Source of the DNA: Hymenobacter sp. BT18
GTDB lineage: Bacteria > Bacteroidota > Bacteroidia > Cytophagales > Hymenobacteraceae
DNA: 64,000 nucleotides
Assembly: GCF_012273015.1 (NCBI RefSeq)
Contig: NZ_CP050954.1
Location: 62,001-126,000 of the forward strand
Direction of reading: 5' to 3'
Shown: in pieces, positions 51,996 through 59,418 of the stretch
Numbering within the stretch: position 1 is the first letter of the stretch
How the letters are laid out: each line of letters starts with the position of its first letter
Made by a program: the position numbers and the translations under genes
Notes under the pieces: generated by a model
Seen by the model: only the letters and a program-made list of their open reading frames with translations
Told to the model about the DNA's origin: nothing
Databases searched by the model: none

Positions 51996-53392
51996 TTAGC
52001 TTCTTCTTCGGCCGAGGCCTCGGCTTTCTTCTCCTTCTTGCCGGCTTTGCCTTCTTTCCCGTCCTTCCCAGCGGGGGCGCCCACAAAGTCGGGCGGGAAG
52101 CCATTCACCTGCCGCCACAGCTCGTACCAGATGGGCACATCGTCGAGCAGGGCCCAGCCGTACACCCCGCTGCCTACGCGCAAAGGCTTGGGCCAAGGTT
52201 CCTGGTCGGGGTCTGGGGTGACCAGCACCCGGTACTGGCCCTGGGAGTCGATGTTGTCGATGACGGCCACCACGCCGCCGAATGTGCCGAAGCTGGTGCC
52301 GGGCCAGCCACTGAATACCAGGGCCGGCCAGCCGTCGAACTGCAGCCGTACCTTGCGGCCCACGCTCAGCAGGGGAATGTCCATGGGCTGCACGTACAGC
52401 TCGGCGGCCAGGGCCGGAGCATCGGGCATTACCGTAACGATAGGCTCGCCTTCCTTCACGATTTCACCCAGGCCCTCTTTCAGGGCCCGGACCACGTAGC
52501 CATCCTGGGGGGCCGTAATCTGGTAGTAGCCCGAGCGGATGCTGAGGTTGGCCAGTTCGTTGCGCATCTTGGCAATCTGGCCCTCAGTATCGAACTGGTA
52601 AGTCGTCACGGAGCGGCGGTCCGACTCCGACTTGGCCAGCTTGTCCTGGTACTCGGCCGAGAGGGAAGCCAGCTCCAACTGGGCGTTGCGCAGGGCCTGG
52701 CGGCTGGCTTCCAGCTTGTTTTCGGCGGACTGCAGCTTGGCCGTGGCTTCCTGAAACTTGAGGCGGCGCTGCTCCAGCTCCGTCAGGGACTTCAGGCCCT
52801 GCTTGTAGAGCTCTTCCTGCCGCTGCTGCTGGCGCTGGGCAATGGTGTAGTCGTTGCGCACGGCCACCAGGTCGGCCTCGTCGGAATTTACTTTGAGGCG
52901 GCTCTGCTCTACGTAGTTACGGGCTTTGCTTAAGCTCACCTGCAGGCCCGCACGCAGGGCTACCTGCTGGTCGGTGAGGGCCGCGTTCTTGGCTTTGTTT
53001 TCGCTGAGCGAGGCGATTTTGGCTTCCAGCTGCTCACGGGTGCGCTGCACCAGCTGGGGGTCGAAGTACTTTTCCTTGACTTCTACCAGGTCTACCAGGG
53101 TGTCGCCCCGGCGTACGTGCTGCCCCTCGCGCACCCGCCAGCGGTCAATGCGGCCGGCAATGGTGCTGGGCACGGTCTGGGGGCGGTCCTGGGGGCGCAG
53201 GGTGGTGAGGGTACCGGTAGAGCGGATGTTCTGCGTCCAGGGCAGGAAGCCCGCCGCCAGGGCCAGCAGCCCCAGCGCGGCCGCCCACCGGGCCAGGGTA
53301 CGGCCGGTGGTAGGCGTCTGCACCCGCGCAAACGAGCGGAAGCGCCCGGTCAGGGGGTTGGATTCGGCCAATGGATGTTCAGCAAACGGCAT
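51992..53392 (-). CDS. HlyD-family membrane fusion protein
   Basis: 466 residues from ATG 53392 (MPFAEHPLAESNPLTGRF); the longer frame overlaps the ABC gene end. A single TM helix (about 34-51), a lipoyl-like half (TIAGRIDRWRVREGQHVRRG), a long coiled hairpin (about 110-290), then the second lipoyl half (ITAPQDGYVVRALKEGLGEI). The C-terminus is low-complexity Lys/Glu/Ala (KDGKEGKAGKKEKKAEASAE). It bridges the ABC component and TolC. Confidence 0.93.
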   Translation of the reverse strand: MPFAEHPLAESNPLTGRFRSFARVQTPTTGRTLARWAAALGLLALAAGFLPWTQNIRSTGTLTTLRPQDRPQTVPSTIAGRIDRWRVREGQHVRRGDTLVDLVEVKEKYFDPQLVQRTREQLEAKIASLSENKAKNAALTDQQVALRAGLQVSLSKARNYVEQSRLKVNSDEADLVAVRNDYTIAQRQQQRQEELYKQGLKSLTELEQRRLKFQEATAKLQSAENKLEASRQALRNAQLELASLSAEYQDKLAKSESDRRSVTTYQFDTEGQIAKMRNELANLSIRSGYYQITAPQDGYVVRALKEGLGEIVKEGEPIVTVMPDAPALAAELYVQPMDIPLLSVGRKVRLQFDGWPALVFSGWPGTSFGTFGGVVAVIDNIDSQGQYRVLVTPDPDQEPWPKPLRVGSGVYGWALLDDVPIWYELWRQVNGFPPDFVGAPAGKDGKEGKAGKKEKKAEASAEEEAK

Positions 53393-53475
53393 GGGAAGGG
53401 AAGTATTCGTTGTTCGTGGCTGGTTGCCCGGGAAATGCAGGAGCAGCTGCCAGCAGGAAAGACACCAAGGAAAAT

Positions 53476-55206
53476 CTACGCCAGCAGGTCCTGCATACCG
53501 GGTTGTTGGGATACTTCGGCAAAAGACCCATCGGTTACCAGGCGTCCGGCCCGGAGCACGGCCAACCGCGGGCACAAGGCCAGCACGCGCCGGTCGTTGG
53601 AGGCTACCACCACCGTCCAGCCCTGGTCGGGGGCCAGTACCCGGCGCAGGATGCGCAGCCGCTCGGCGGGCTCCACGCCGGGTAGGAAGGTGTCGAGCAG
53701 GAGCAGGCGGGGGCGGCGCACCAGGGCCCGGGCCAGCAGCAGCTTCTGCCGGGTGCTTTCTGCCAGGGGAGTACCGATACCCAGGGGCGTATTCAGGCCC
53801 AGCGGCCGGGCGTAAAGGTCGTCGCGCAGCCCCACCAGCTCCAGGGCCCAGGCCACGTCCTCGGCCCCAACGCTGGCCTGACCCAGGGTAAGATTGTCGA
53901 GCACGGTGCCGTCGAAAAGATGCTGGTGGGCAATGTTGTCGCCCACATGCTCACCCAGGGAGGTGGGCTCCACATCCTGCAGGGCAATGCCATCGTAGGC
54001 CACCACACCGGTGTAGCCCGTCAGGAGTCCGGCCAGAATACGCAGCAGGGTGGTTTTGCCCGAGCCATCGTAGCCCGCCAGTCCCAGGTGCTCCCCGGCG
54101 CCGATGCTGAGGGTGAGCTGGTCGAGGGGCGCGCGCGCGCCGCCGGGATAAGTATAGCTGAGCTGGCGCAACTCGGCGCGCAGCCCGCTACGGCCGGCCG
54201 GCAGCGGCAGGGTAGTGGTGCCCCCGGCCGTCACCAAGGGTAAGTCCAGCACGTGGCCAATTTTGTCCAGGGAAGTCAGCGCATCGTAGACAACGTCGAG
54301 CTTGAGCAACACCTTTTCCACCGCCGAAATGGTGAGAATGATGATGATTTCGGCCGCCACAAACTGGCCGATGTTCAACTGGCGGTTGATCAGCAGCCAG
54401 CAGCCAATGATGAGCAGGGCGGCCGTGATAAGCGTTTTGAAGGTGACGAAGCCCCAGTACTGCACCAGCAGAATCCGGAAGTGGCTCTGGCGGGCCCCCA
54501 GATACCCCTCCACGAGGGCATCGGTGCGTTCCAGGGGCAGCTCCTGCCGGGGCGGGTGGCGGAACGTCTGCACCGTGCGGGCTACATCTTCCAGCCAGGC
54601 CACCACGCGGTATTTATACTTGGATTCGAGCAGGCTGGTGCTCAGCCCCTGGGGTCCGGTTACCCGGATCATCAGCGCCAGCAGGGCTACCAGCAGCACC
54701 CCGAAAGCAATAAAGATGGGGTGATAGAAGGACAGCAGCAGCAGGCCAAAGAGGATTTGCAGGGCGGCGGCCGAAAACTCCACCAGAATGGTAGCTAGCC
54801 CTTTTTGCAGGGTGGGCACGTCCAGCAGGCGGTTCATCAGCTCGGGCAGGTACTGGCCGTTGAGGGCCTCGCTGCGCACGCGAGGCAGGCGCAGGGCAAA
54901 GTCCAGACTCAGGCGCGCAAACAGGCGTTGCTGGATAAACTCTACCAGGTACACCTGCATCACCTGCAGGCCGCCTACCAGGAGGGTGCCCAGCACAATA
55001 AAGGCAATAAGCACCACCAGCGAAGTACTGACGGCCCCGCTGCTCACAAAGCCAATTACCGACTGCACGCCCAGGGGCAGCGACAGGCTGATGAGCCCGG
55101 TCAGGGCCGCATATACGTAGAGGTAGGCAATGTCGCGCCGCTCCGAGGCAAGCAGGCGCCACAGGCGCTGGCCGGGGGTAAGCGAAGAGGCGTGCGAATC
55201 CGCCAT
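53476..55206 (-). CDS. ABC exporter (TMD-NBD) with degenerate ATPase motifs
   Basis: 576 residues. Six membrane helices in 25-300 are followed by an NBD (about 345-576). Walker A is intact (G378-YDGSGKTT), and the Q-loop Gln (Q428) and Walker B Asp (D505) are present. However, the catalytic Glu after Walker B is T506, the LSGGQ signature is LAEST (481-485), and the H-loop His is N537 (VASND). There is no N-terminal C39 peptidase domain. As a homodimer both ATP sites would lack the usual catalytic base. The operon context (TetR, HlyD, TolC) suggests export through a type-1-like conduit. Possibly slow or regulated ATPase, or dependent on another NBD. Confidence 0.9.
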   Translation of the reverse strand: MADSHASSLTPGQRLWRLLASERRDIAYLYVYAALTGLISLSLPLGVQSVIGFVSSGAVSTSLVVLIAFIVLGTLLVGGLQVMQVYLVEFIQQRLFARLSLDFALRLPRVRSEALNGQYLPELMNRLLDVPTLQKGLATILVEFSAAALQILFGLLLLSFYHPIFIAFGVLLVALLALMIRVTGPQGLSTSLLESKYKYRVVAWLEDVARTVQTFRHPPRQELPLERTDALVEGYLGARQSHFRILLVQYWGFVTFKTLITAALLIIGCWLLINRQLNIGQFVAAEIIIILTISAVEKVLLKLDVVYDALTSLDKIGHVLDLPLVTAGGTTTLPLPAGRSGLRAELRQLSYTYPGGARAPLDQLTLSIGAGEHLGLAGYDGSGKTTLLRILAGLLTGYTGVVAYDGIALQDVEPTSLGEHVGDNIAHQHLFDGTVLDNLTLGQASVGAEDVAWALELVGLRDDLYARPLGLNTPLGIGTPLAESTRQKLLLARALVRRPRLLLLDTFLPGVEPAERLRILRRVLAPDQGWTVVVASNDRRVLALCPRLAVLRAGRLVTDGSFAEVSQQPGMQDLLA

Positions 55207-55296
55207 GGAAGTAAACCGTTTGAAAGTGGGTAATGTGCGGCCCGCGTTTTTTAGTGGGGCCGCTTGTCTTTTGCGTAGAGGGCTAGCGGCTGGCCT

Positions 55297-55962
55297 TTAG
55301 CCCAGGGCGGCAAAAGCCAAGCGTGTAAGAAAGTCGTGGATGGATTTGTTTTCCGCCGCCGGGGGGGCCGCGTCGGTAAGGGAGGGCAGGTGCTGGGCGA
55401 AGAAGTGCTGCTTGCGGGCCGATTCGAGCAAGGTGCTCACCAGGGCGTGGGGGTAGGCATAGGCCGGATTAATCTCGCGCACTACCTCGGTGATGCCCGC
55501 CGCCAGGCGCTTGTATTCCTGAAACAGGCCGGCCTTGTTATCCTCATCTACTTCTTTGGTTAGGTAGGCCTTGGAGGCTTCGCTCACCACGATGCGGTAG
55601 AGGGCGGCCTCATCGAGCTGGGTAGTAGCGGGGTCGTCCTGGTGGGCCTGGGTGAGAATGCCCAGGATCAGGCGCAGCCGCTGGCGGGCGTCCGCCACGT
55701 TGTGGGTATGAAACCGAATCTGGTAGCGCAGCCAGGCCCAGTGCCAGCTTACCAGGTACACCAACAGTTTGTGCTTGTTTTCAAAGTAGCGGTACAAGGA
55801 GGCCTCCGTGGACTCGATGCGCTGGGCCAGCTTTTTAAACGTAAACTGCTCAAACCCGATTTCGTCAATCAGCCGGACGCTCTCGGCCACCAGGCGGCGG
55901 CCCAGGTCGGTGTCCTGCGGGTCGCGCAGGTAAAGATTTTCGTTGAGGTCGATGCGAAGCAT
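55297..55962 (-). CDS. TetR/AcrR-family transcriptional regulator
   Basis: 221 residues. The N-terminal HTH (about 25-70) reads VAESVRLIDEIGFEQFTFKK, then LAQRIESTEASLYRYFENKH, typical of TetR. The C-terminal ligand domain is all-helical. It is the first gene before the ABC-HlyD-TolC genes in the same direction (90 bp gap), so it probably represses its own export operon. Inducer unknown. Confidence 0.92.
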   Translation of the reverse strand: MLRIDLNENLYLRDPQDTDLGRRLVAESVRLIDEIGFEQFTFKKLAQRIESTEASLYRYFENKHKLLVYLVSWHWAWLRYQIRFHTHNVADARQRLRLILGILTQAHQDDPATTQLDEAALYRIVVSEASKAYLTKEVDEDNKAGLFQEYKRLAAGITEVVREINPAYAYPHALVSTLLESARKQHFFAQHLPSLTDAAPPAAENKSIHDFLTRLAFAALG

Positions 55963-56032
55963 GGCGTGCAGAATAAGCTCGGCAGGAGTACGTGGCGGGA
56001 AAAATGATTTTTCGTGAACGTATTACTGCGCT

Positions 56033-56040
56033 CAAAGATA
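56033..56040 (-). promoter_or_regulatory. Promoter -7 box for the TetR-exporter operon
   Basis: Minus-strand TATCTTTG, a TAnnTTTG match, 71 bp before the TetR start. Confidence 0.5.
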
Positions 56041-56064
56041 GTACTCCTGCTTTTTCGGGCCCGG

Positions 56065-57546
56065 TTATTCACCCTGGCCAAGGGAAAACGCCCGTTGCCC
56101 ATCCAGCAAATACAAGTGCTCGGTCTTGATGAGGTAGAAGCCAAAATCAACCAGGCGGTGCAGCAGGAACAGGACATCCAGGAAGGGCACGGGCGTAAAT
56201 TCCGGCTGCGGGCTGCTGATCAGCGCATCGGCGGCCACAAAGCGGCAGCGCCAGTGGTCCGTGCAAAAGGTTTCGGGGTAGCCATCGGGGTATACCTTCA
56301 CGCCGCGGTTGGTAATGAGCTTAAGCTGCATCCGGCGGCCGGTAATAGCTTCCAGCTTCCGGCCCAGCTCGTCGGGCTGCTTGCCGTCCCAGCGCAGGAA
56401 CACATCCACACCCACCAGCTGCTGCACAACCGGGGGGCGGGGCGCTGCCGCTGCGGGGGCTATGGCGGTTTGGGCCCGGGGCGCGCCGGCCTGGAAAGGC
56501 CGCAACTGGCGCGGCTCCCGGCCCAGGCGCTCAATCACGGCATCCGCAAACTCGGAGGTACTCAGCCGGGCGCGGCTGGTTTCGGGGTGGTAGATATCGG
56601 CCGTGTGGCAGCCGTCTTCCAGGGCGCACAGCCAGGCGTTGTGCACCCGGGCGGCGGCCTCCGTCTGGCCCAGGTGCACCAGCATGAGCACGGCGGCCTG
56701 CAGCAGGCCCGAGGGGTTGGCTACGTTCTGGCCCGCAATGTCCGGGGCCGAGCCGTGAATGGCTTCAAACAAGGCGCCCTGGTCGCCGATGTTGGCCGAG
56801 CCAGCCAGGCCCACCGAGCCGGCTATCTGGGCTACCACGTCGGAAATGATGTCGCCGTACAGGTTCAGGGTCACCACCACGTCGTAGCGCTCGGGCGTGT
56901 CGGCCAGGCGGGCCGTGCCAATGTCGATGATCTGGTGCTCCTGCTCAATATCGGGGTACTCCTGGCCAACTTCCTGAAACACCCGGTGAAACAGCCCATC
57001 GGTGAGCTTCATGATGTTGTCCTTGGTCATGCACGTGAGCTTGCGGCGCCCGTGCTGGCGGCAGTACGCAAAGGCGTAGCGCACAATTTTCTCGCACCCC
57101 GGCCGGCTGACCAGCTTCAGGCACTGCACCACGTCGGGCGTTTGCTGGTGCTCGATGCCGGCGTACAGGTCTTCTTCGTTTTCCCGGATGATGACCACGT
57201 CCAGCTTGGGGTGGCGCGTAGCCACGGCCGGAGACAGGCTGCGGGTGGGCCGCACGTTGGCGTATAACCCCAGCGTTTTGCGCAGCGTCACGTTCAGGCT
57301 TTTGTAGCCCCCACCCAGGGGCGTGGTGATGGGTGCCTTGAGCAGCACCCGGGTGCGGCGCAAAGACTCCCAGGCCGCCGGGTGAATGCCGGAGCTGTAG
57401 CCCGAGCGGTATACCTGCTCGCCTACCTCAATAAAATCGGGTTCCAGGGCAGCGCCCGCGGCTTCCAGTACCCGCAAGGTCTGGGTCATGATTTCCGGGC
57501 CGATTCCGTCGCCGGTCGCTACGGTGATGGGTACTTTAAGCTGCAT
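56065..57546 (-). CDS. icd: NADP-dependent isocitrate dehydrogenase (Thermus-type, with C-terminal domain)
   Basis: 493 residues from ATG 57546 (MQLKVPITVATGDGIGPEIM). The beta-decarboxylating dehydrogenase core (1-340) has ANVRPTRSL, IIRENEEDLYAGIEH, the metal-binding LYGDIISDVVAQIAGSVGL and the cofactor loop GSAPDIAGQNVANPSG. An Ala/Pro linker leads to an extra ~130-residue C-terminal domain, as in the 496-residue Thermus enzyme. It oxidises isocitrate to 2-oxoglutarate in the TCA cycle. It has its own promoter; cofactor choice is from family resemblance. Confidence 0.9.
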   Translation of the reverse strand: MQLKVPITVATGDGIGPEIMTQTLRVLEAAGAALEPDFIEVGEQVYRSGYSSGIHPAAWESLRRTRVLLKAPITTPLGGGYKSLNVTLRKTLGLYANVRPTRSLSPAVATRHPKLDVVIIRENEEDLYAGIEHQQTPDVVQCLKLVSRPGCEKIVRYAFAYCRQHGRRKLTCMTKDNIMKLTDGLFHRVFQEVGQEYPDIEQEHQIIDIGTARLADTPERYDVVVTLNLYGDIISDVVAQIAGSVGLAGSANIGDQGALFEAIHGSAPDIAGQNVANPSGLLQAAVLMLVHLGQTEAAARVHNAWLCALEDGCHTADIYHPETSRARLSTSEFADAVIERLGREPRQLRPFQAGAPRAQTAIAPAAAAPRPPVVQQLVGVDVFLRWDGKQPDELGRKLEAITGRRMQLKLITNRGVKVYPDGYPETFCTDHWRCRFVAADALISSPQPEFTPVPFLDVLFLLHRLVDFGFYLIKTEHLYLLDGQRAFSLGQGE

Positions 57547-57600
57547 ACACAAAGAAGGGGTTAGGGTTCTGCCGGCAAGGCCCGGCTCTGGTTAGCGGTG

Positions 57601-57608
57601 CAAACTTA
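57601..57608 (-). promoter_or_regulatory. Promoter -7 box for icd
   Basis: Minus-strand TAAGTTTG, a TAnnTTTG match, 55 bp before the start; the next 50 bp upstream is AT-rich. Confidence 0.5.
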
Positions 57609-57832
57609 TAAACACTTTTGATAATAATAGTTTTGCTATCATAAAAGATTGTATAAATATTTTTTATTGAAGTAAGGCCTTGGATTGCTTCGTGGTTTCA
57701 GGCCATGGTTTCGCAAGTGCGGCAGAGGGCCGCCGCGCTATCCGGCAGAGGCGAAACGCAACTGTTGGAAAAATTTCTGCGTTGATTGGAAAAATTTCCT
57801 TAAGTTCGTCCTGCCAAATCAGAATCTGCTTT

Positions 57833-58294
57833 ATGACTGCTACTGCACACCAACCCAAGCTCGCGGCTACTATGCCCGCGGCGTTGCGCAAGAAATGGGC
57901 GGCCTGGGGCCGGGCCGGGCAGGACGCCTTTGCCCTGGTGATGGAGGCCCGCAAGGGCGTGCCCGCCGCCACGGCCTTCGAAGTGGGTGAGGCCTTTCAG
58001 CTGCAGGCCAACGAACTCGAGGCCATTTACGAGCTGTCGACCAAGACGCTGCGCACCTACTCCCAGGAGAAAAAGCCCCTGAGCCCGGCCAGCAGCGAGA
58101 AAACCCTCAAGATCATTAGCCTCTACAACCTGGGCGTGGAAGTATTTGGCGAAGCGGCCGCGTTTCTGCGCTGGCTCGACAAGCCCGCCCACGGCCTCGA
58201 CGGCGAGGTGCCCCTGAAGCTGCTGGAAACCAGCGGCGGCATCGACCTGGTGAGCGAGGAGCTGGCCCGCATAGCCTACGGCGACCTGTCGTAG
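57833..58294 (+). CDS. Xre/MbcA/ParS-type antitoxin
   Basis: 153 residues from ATG 57833. The N-terminal helix-turn-helix-like part (residues about 45-90, AFQLQANELEAIYELSTKTL) and the C-terminal toxin-binding domain (about 95-150: SLYNLGVEVFGEAAAFLRWL, then LETSGGIDLVSEELARIAYG) match RES-linked antitoxins. It neutralises the toxin encoded 3 bp downstream and should repress the operon. Upstream frame extension to 57680 is not supported. Confidence 0.93.
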   Translation: MTATAHQPKLAATMPAALRKKWAAWGRAGQDAFALVMEARKGVPAATAFEVGEAFQLQANELEAIYELSTKTLRTYSQEKKPLSPASSEKTLKIISLYNLGVEVFGEAAAFLRWLDKPAHGLDGEVPLKLLETSGGIDLVSEELARIAYGDLS

Positions 58295-58297
58295 CCT

Positions 58298-58756
58298 ATG
58301 CTGGTTTACCGCATCTGCCTGGCCAAGTACGCCGACGACCTGTTTGCCTCGGGGTACCGGGCGCGCTGGAATTTCAAGGACCAGTTCGTCATCTACACCG
58401 CCGCCAGTCGGGCCCTGGCCTGCCTCGAAAACGTGGTACACCGCAGCGGCGAAGGCCTCAACGACCAGTTCCGCGTGCTCGTCATTGAGGTGCCGGATGA
58501 TTTGCTGATCGAAGAAATACCGCTGGCTGAGCTGCCGCCGGAGTGGGAGCGGGCCAGCCGCTACGCCCTGTGCCAACCCCTCGGCGACGCCTGGTACCGC
58601 CGCCGCTCCTCGGCCGTGCTGCGCGTGCCCTCGTCCATCGTGCCCCAGGAGTTCAACTACGTGCTGCACAGCCGCCACCCCGATTTCAAGCGCATCCAGA
58701 TTGTGGCCCGGGAAGAGTTCCGGTTCGACTCGCGGATCAAGGCTGGGGAGGTGTAA
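58298..58756 (+). CDS. RES-domain toxin
   Basis: 152 residues starting 3 bp after the antitoxin stop. RES family hallmarks: N-terminal YRICLAKYADDLFASGYRARWN, YTAASRALACLENVVHRSGE (Arg, Tyr and Glu of the NAD-binding pocket) and SSAVLRVPSSIVPQEFNYVL with the conserved Ser. RES toxins degrade NAD+ by hydrolysis or phosphorolysis, halting growth when free of antitoxin. All expected residues appear present. Confidence 0.93.
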   Translation: MLVYRICLAKYADDLFASGYRARWNFKDQFVIYTAASRALACLENVVHRSGEGLNDQFRVLVIEVPDDLLIEEIPLAELPPEWERASRYALCQPLGDAWYRRRSSAVLRVPSSIVPQEFNYVLHSRHPDFKRIQIVAREEFRFDSRIKAGEV

Positions 58757-58759
58757 GGT

Positions 58760-59137
58760 ATGGTAGATGCCGCTTTGCAGTTGATTAAATTCAGCTTCTG
58801 GAAATCCTTTGGAACGAACAGTGAACAGCCGTCTAGCTTAGACTCGGCCACCAAGCTTACCGTTCTTTATATGTATCTGTTCTTGCTACGCTGCTTCGTG
58901 CAGGTAGGTAGTTGGTTGTCTATAGACGTATTTTATGCCCCCGTATTTTTTACATTCTGCATAGGGGTTGGTTTGACACTAGCCTATTATATAGACAAGC
59001 TGCAGCGTCATCATTTTCGGAAATACAACCAGTACAGCTTTGCAGTAAAGCTGACTTTAGTATTGGGAGTGTGGTTAAGCTTAGGTGGAATGCTGATTGC
59101 ATTCTTTTCTGCTGATAGAGGTTTTGTTTTTAAATAA
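58760..59137 (+). CDS. AT-rich small membrane protein behind the Xre-RES pair
   Basis: 125 residues starting 3 bp after the RES stop. About three membrane helices (LYMYLFLLRCFVQVGSWL; FFTFCIGVGLTLAYYI; KLTLVLGVWLSLGGMLIAFF). Composition is AT-rich (38% GC in one line counted) unlike the toxin-antitoxin genes, so it is a separate acquisition. No family recognised. Tight spacing suggests shared transcription. Confidence 0.65.
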   Translation: MVDAALQLIKFSFWKSFGTNSEQPSSLDSATKLTVLYMYLFLLRCFVQVGSWLSIDVFYAPVFFTFCIGVGLTLAYYIDKLQRHHFRKYNQYSFAVKLTLVLGVWLSLGGMLIAFFSADRGFVFK

Positions 59138-59142
59138 GGTAA

Positions 59143-59406
59143 ATGCGCGTCCTCGACATCATTCAGATCAGCCCCCAGGAAGTATTTATTGTGGGGTATC
59201 CGGACGGACCAGTGGTGCCGGGGCCGTGGGAGTTGCGGCTGAATGGCGAAACTGTAGCCGTGCTCGAAGCTACTGGCGAGGCCCAGCTGGAAGCCCAGGC
59301 CAAAGGCAAGCTGGCGCTGCCCCGGGCCGTGGTATGCCGCGGGCAGGTGGAGCGCAAGCGCTTCGATTTCACCCGGGATGAGGTGACGCTGGAACGGGCT
59401 AGCTAA
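59143..59406 (+). CDS. Small hypothetical protein
   Basis: 87 residues starting 5 bp after the membrane protein stop. Back to GC-rich codon use. A mostly beta pattern (VLDIIQISPQEVFIVGYPDG; PWELRLNGETVAVLEATGEA) ending in a basic segment (QVERKRFDFTRDEVTLERAS). No domain recognised. It ends 12 bp from the convergent hydrolase gene. Confidence 0.6.
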   Translation: MRVLDIIQISPQEVFIVGYPDGPVVPGPWELRLNGETVAVLEATGEAQLEAQAKGKLALPRAVVCRGQVERKRFDFTRDEVTLERAS

Positions 59407-59418
59407 TGCCGCCAAGTT

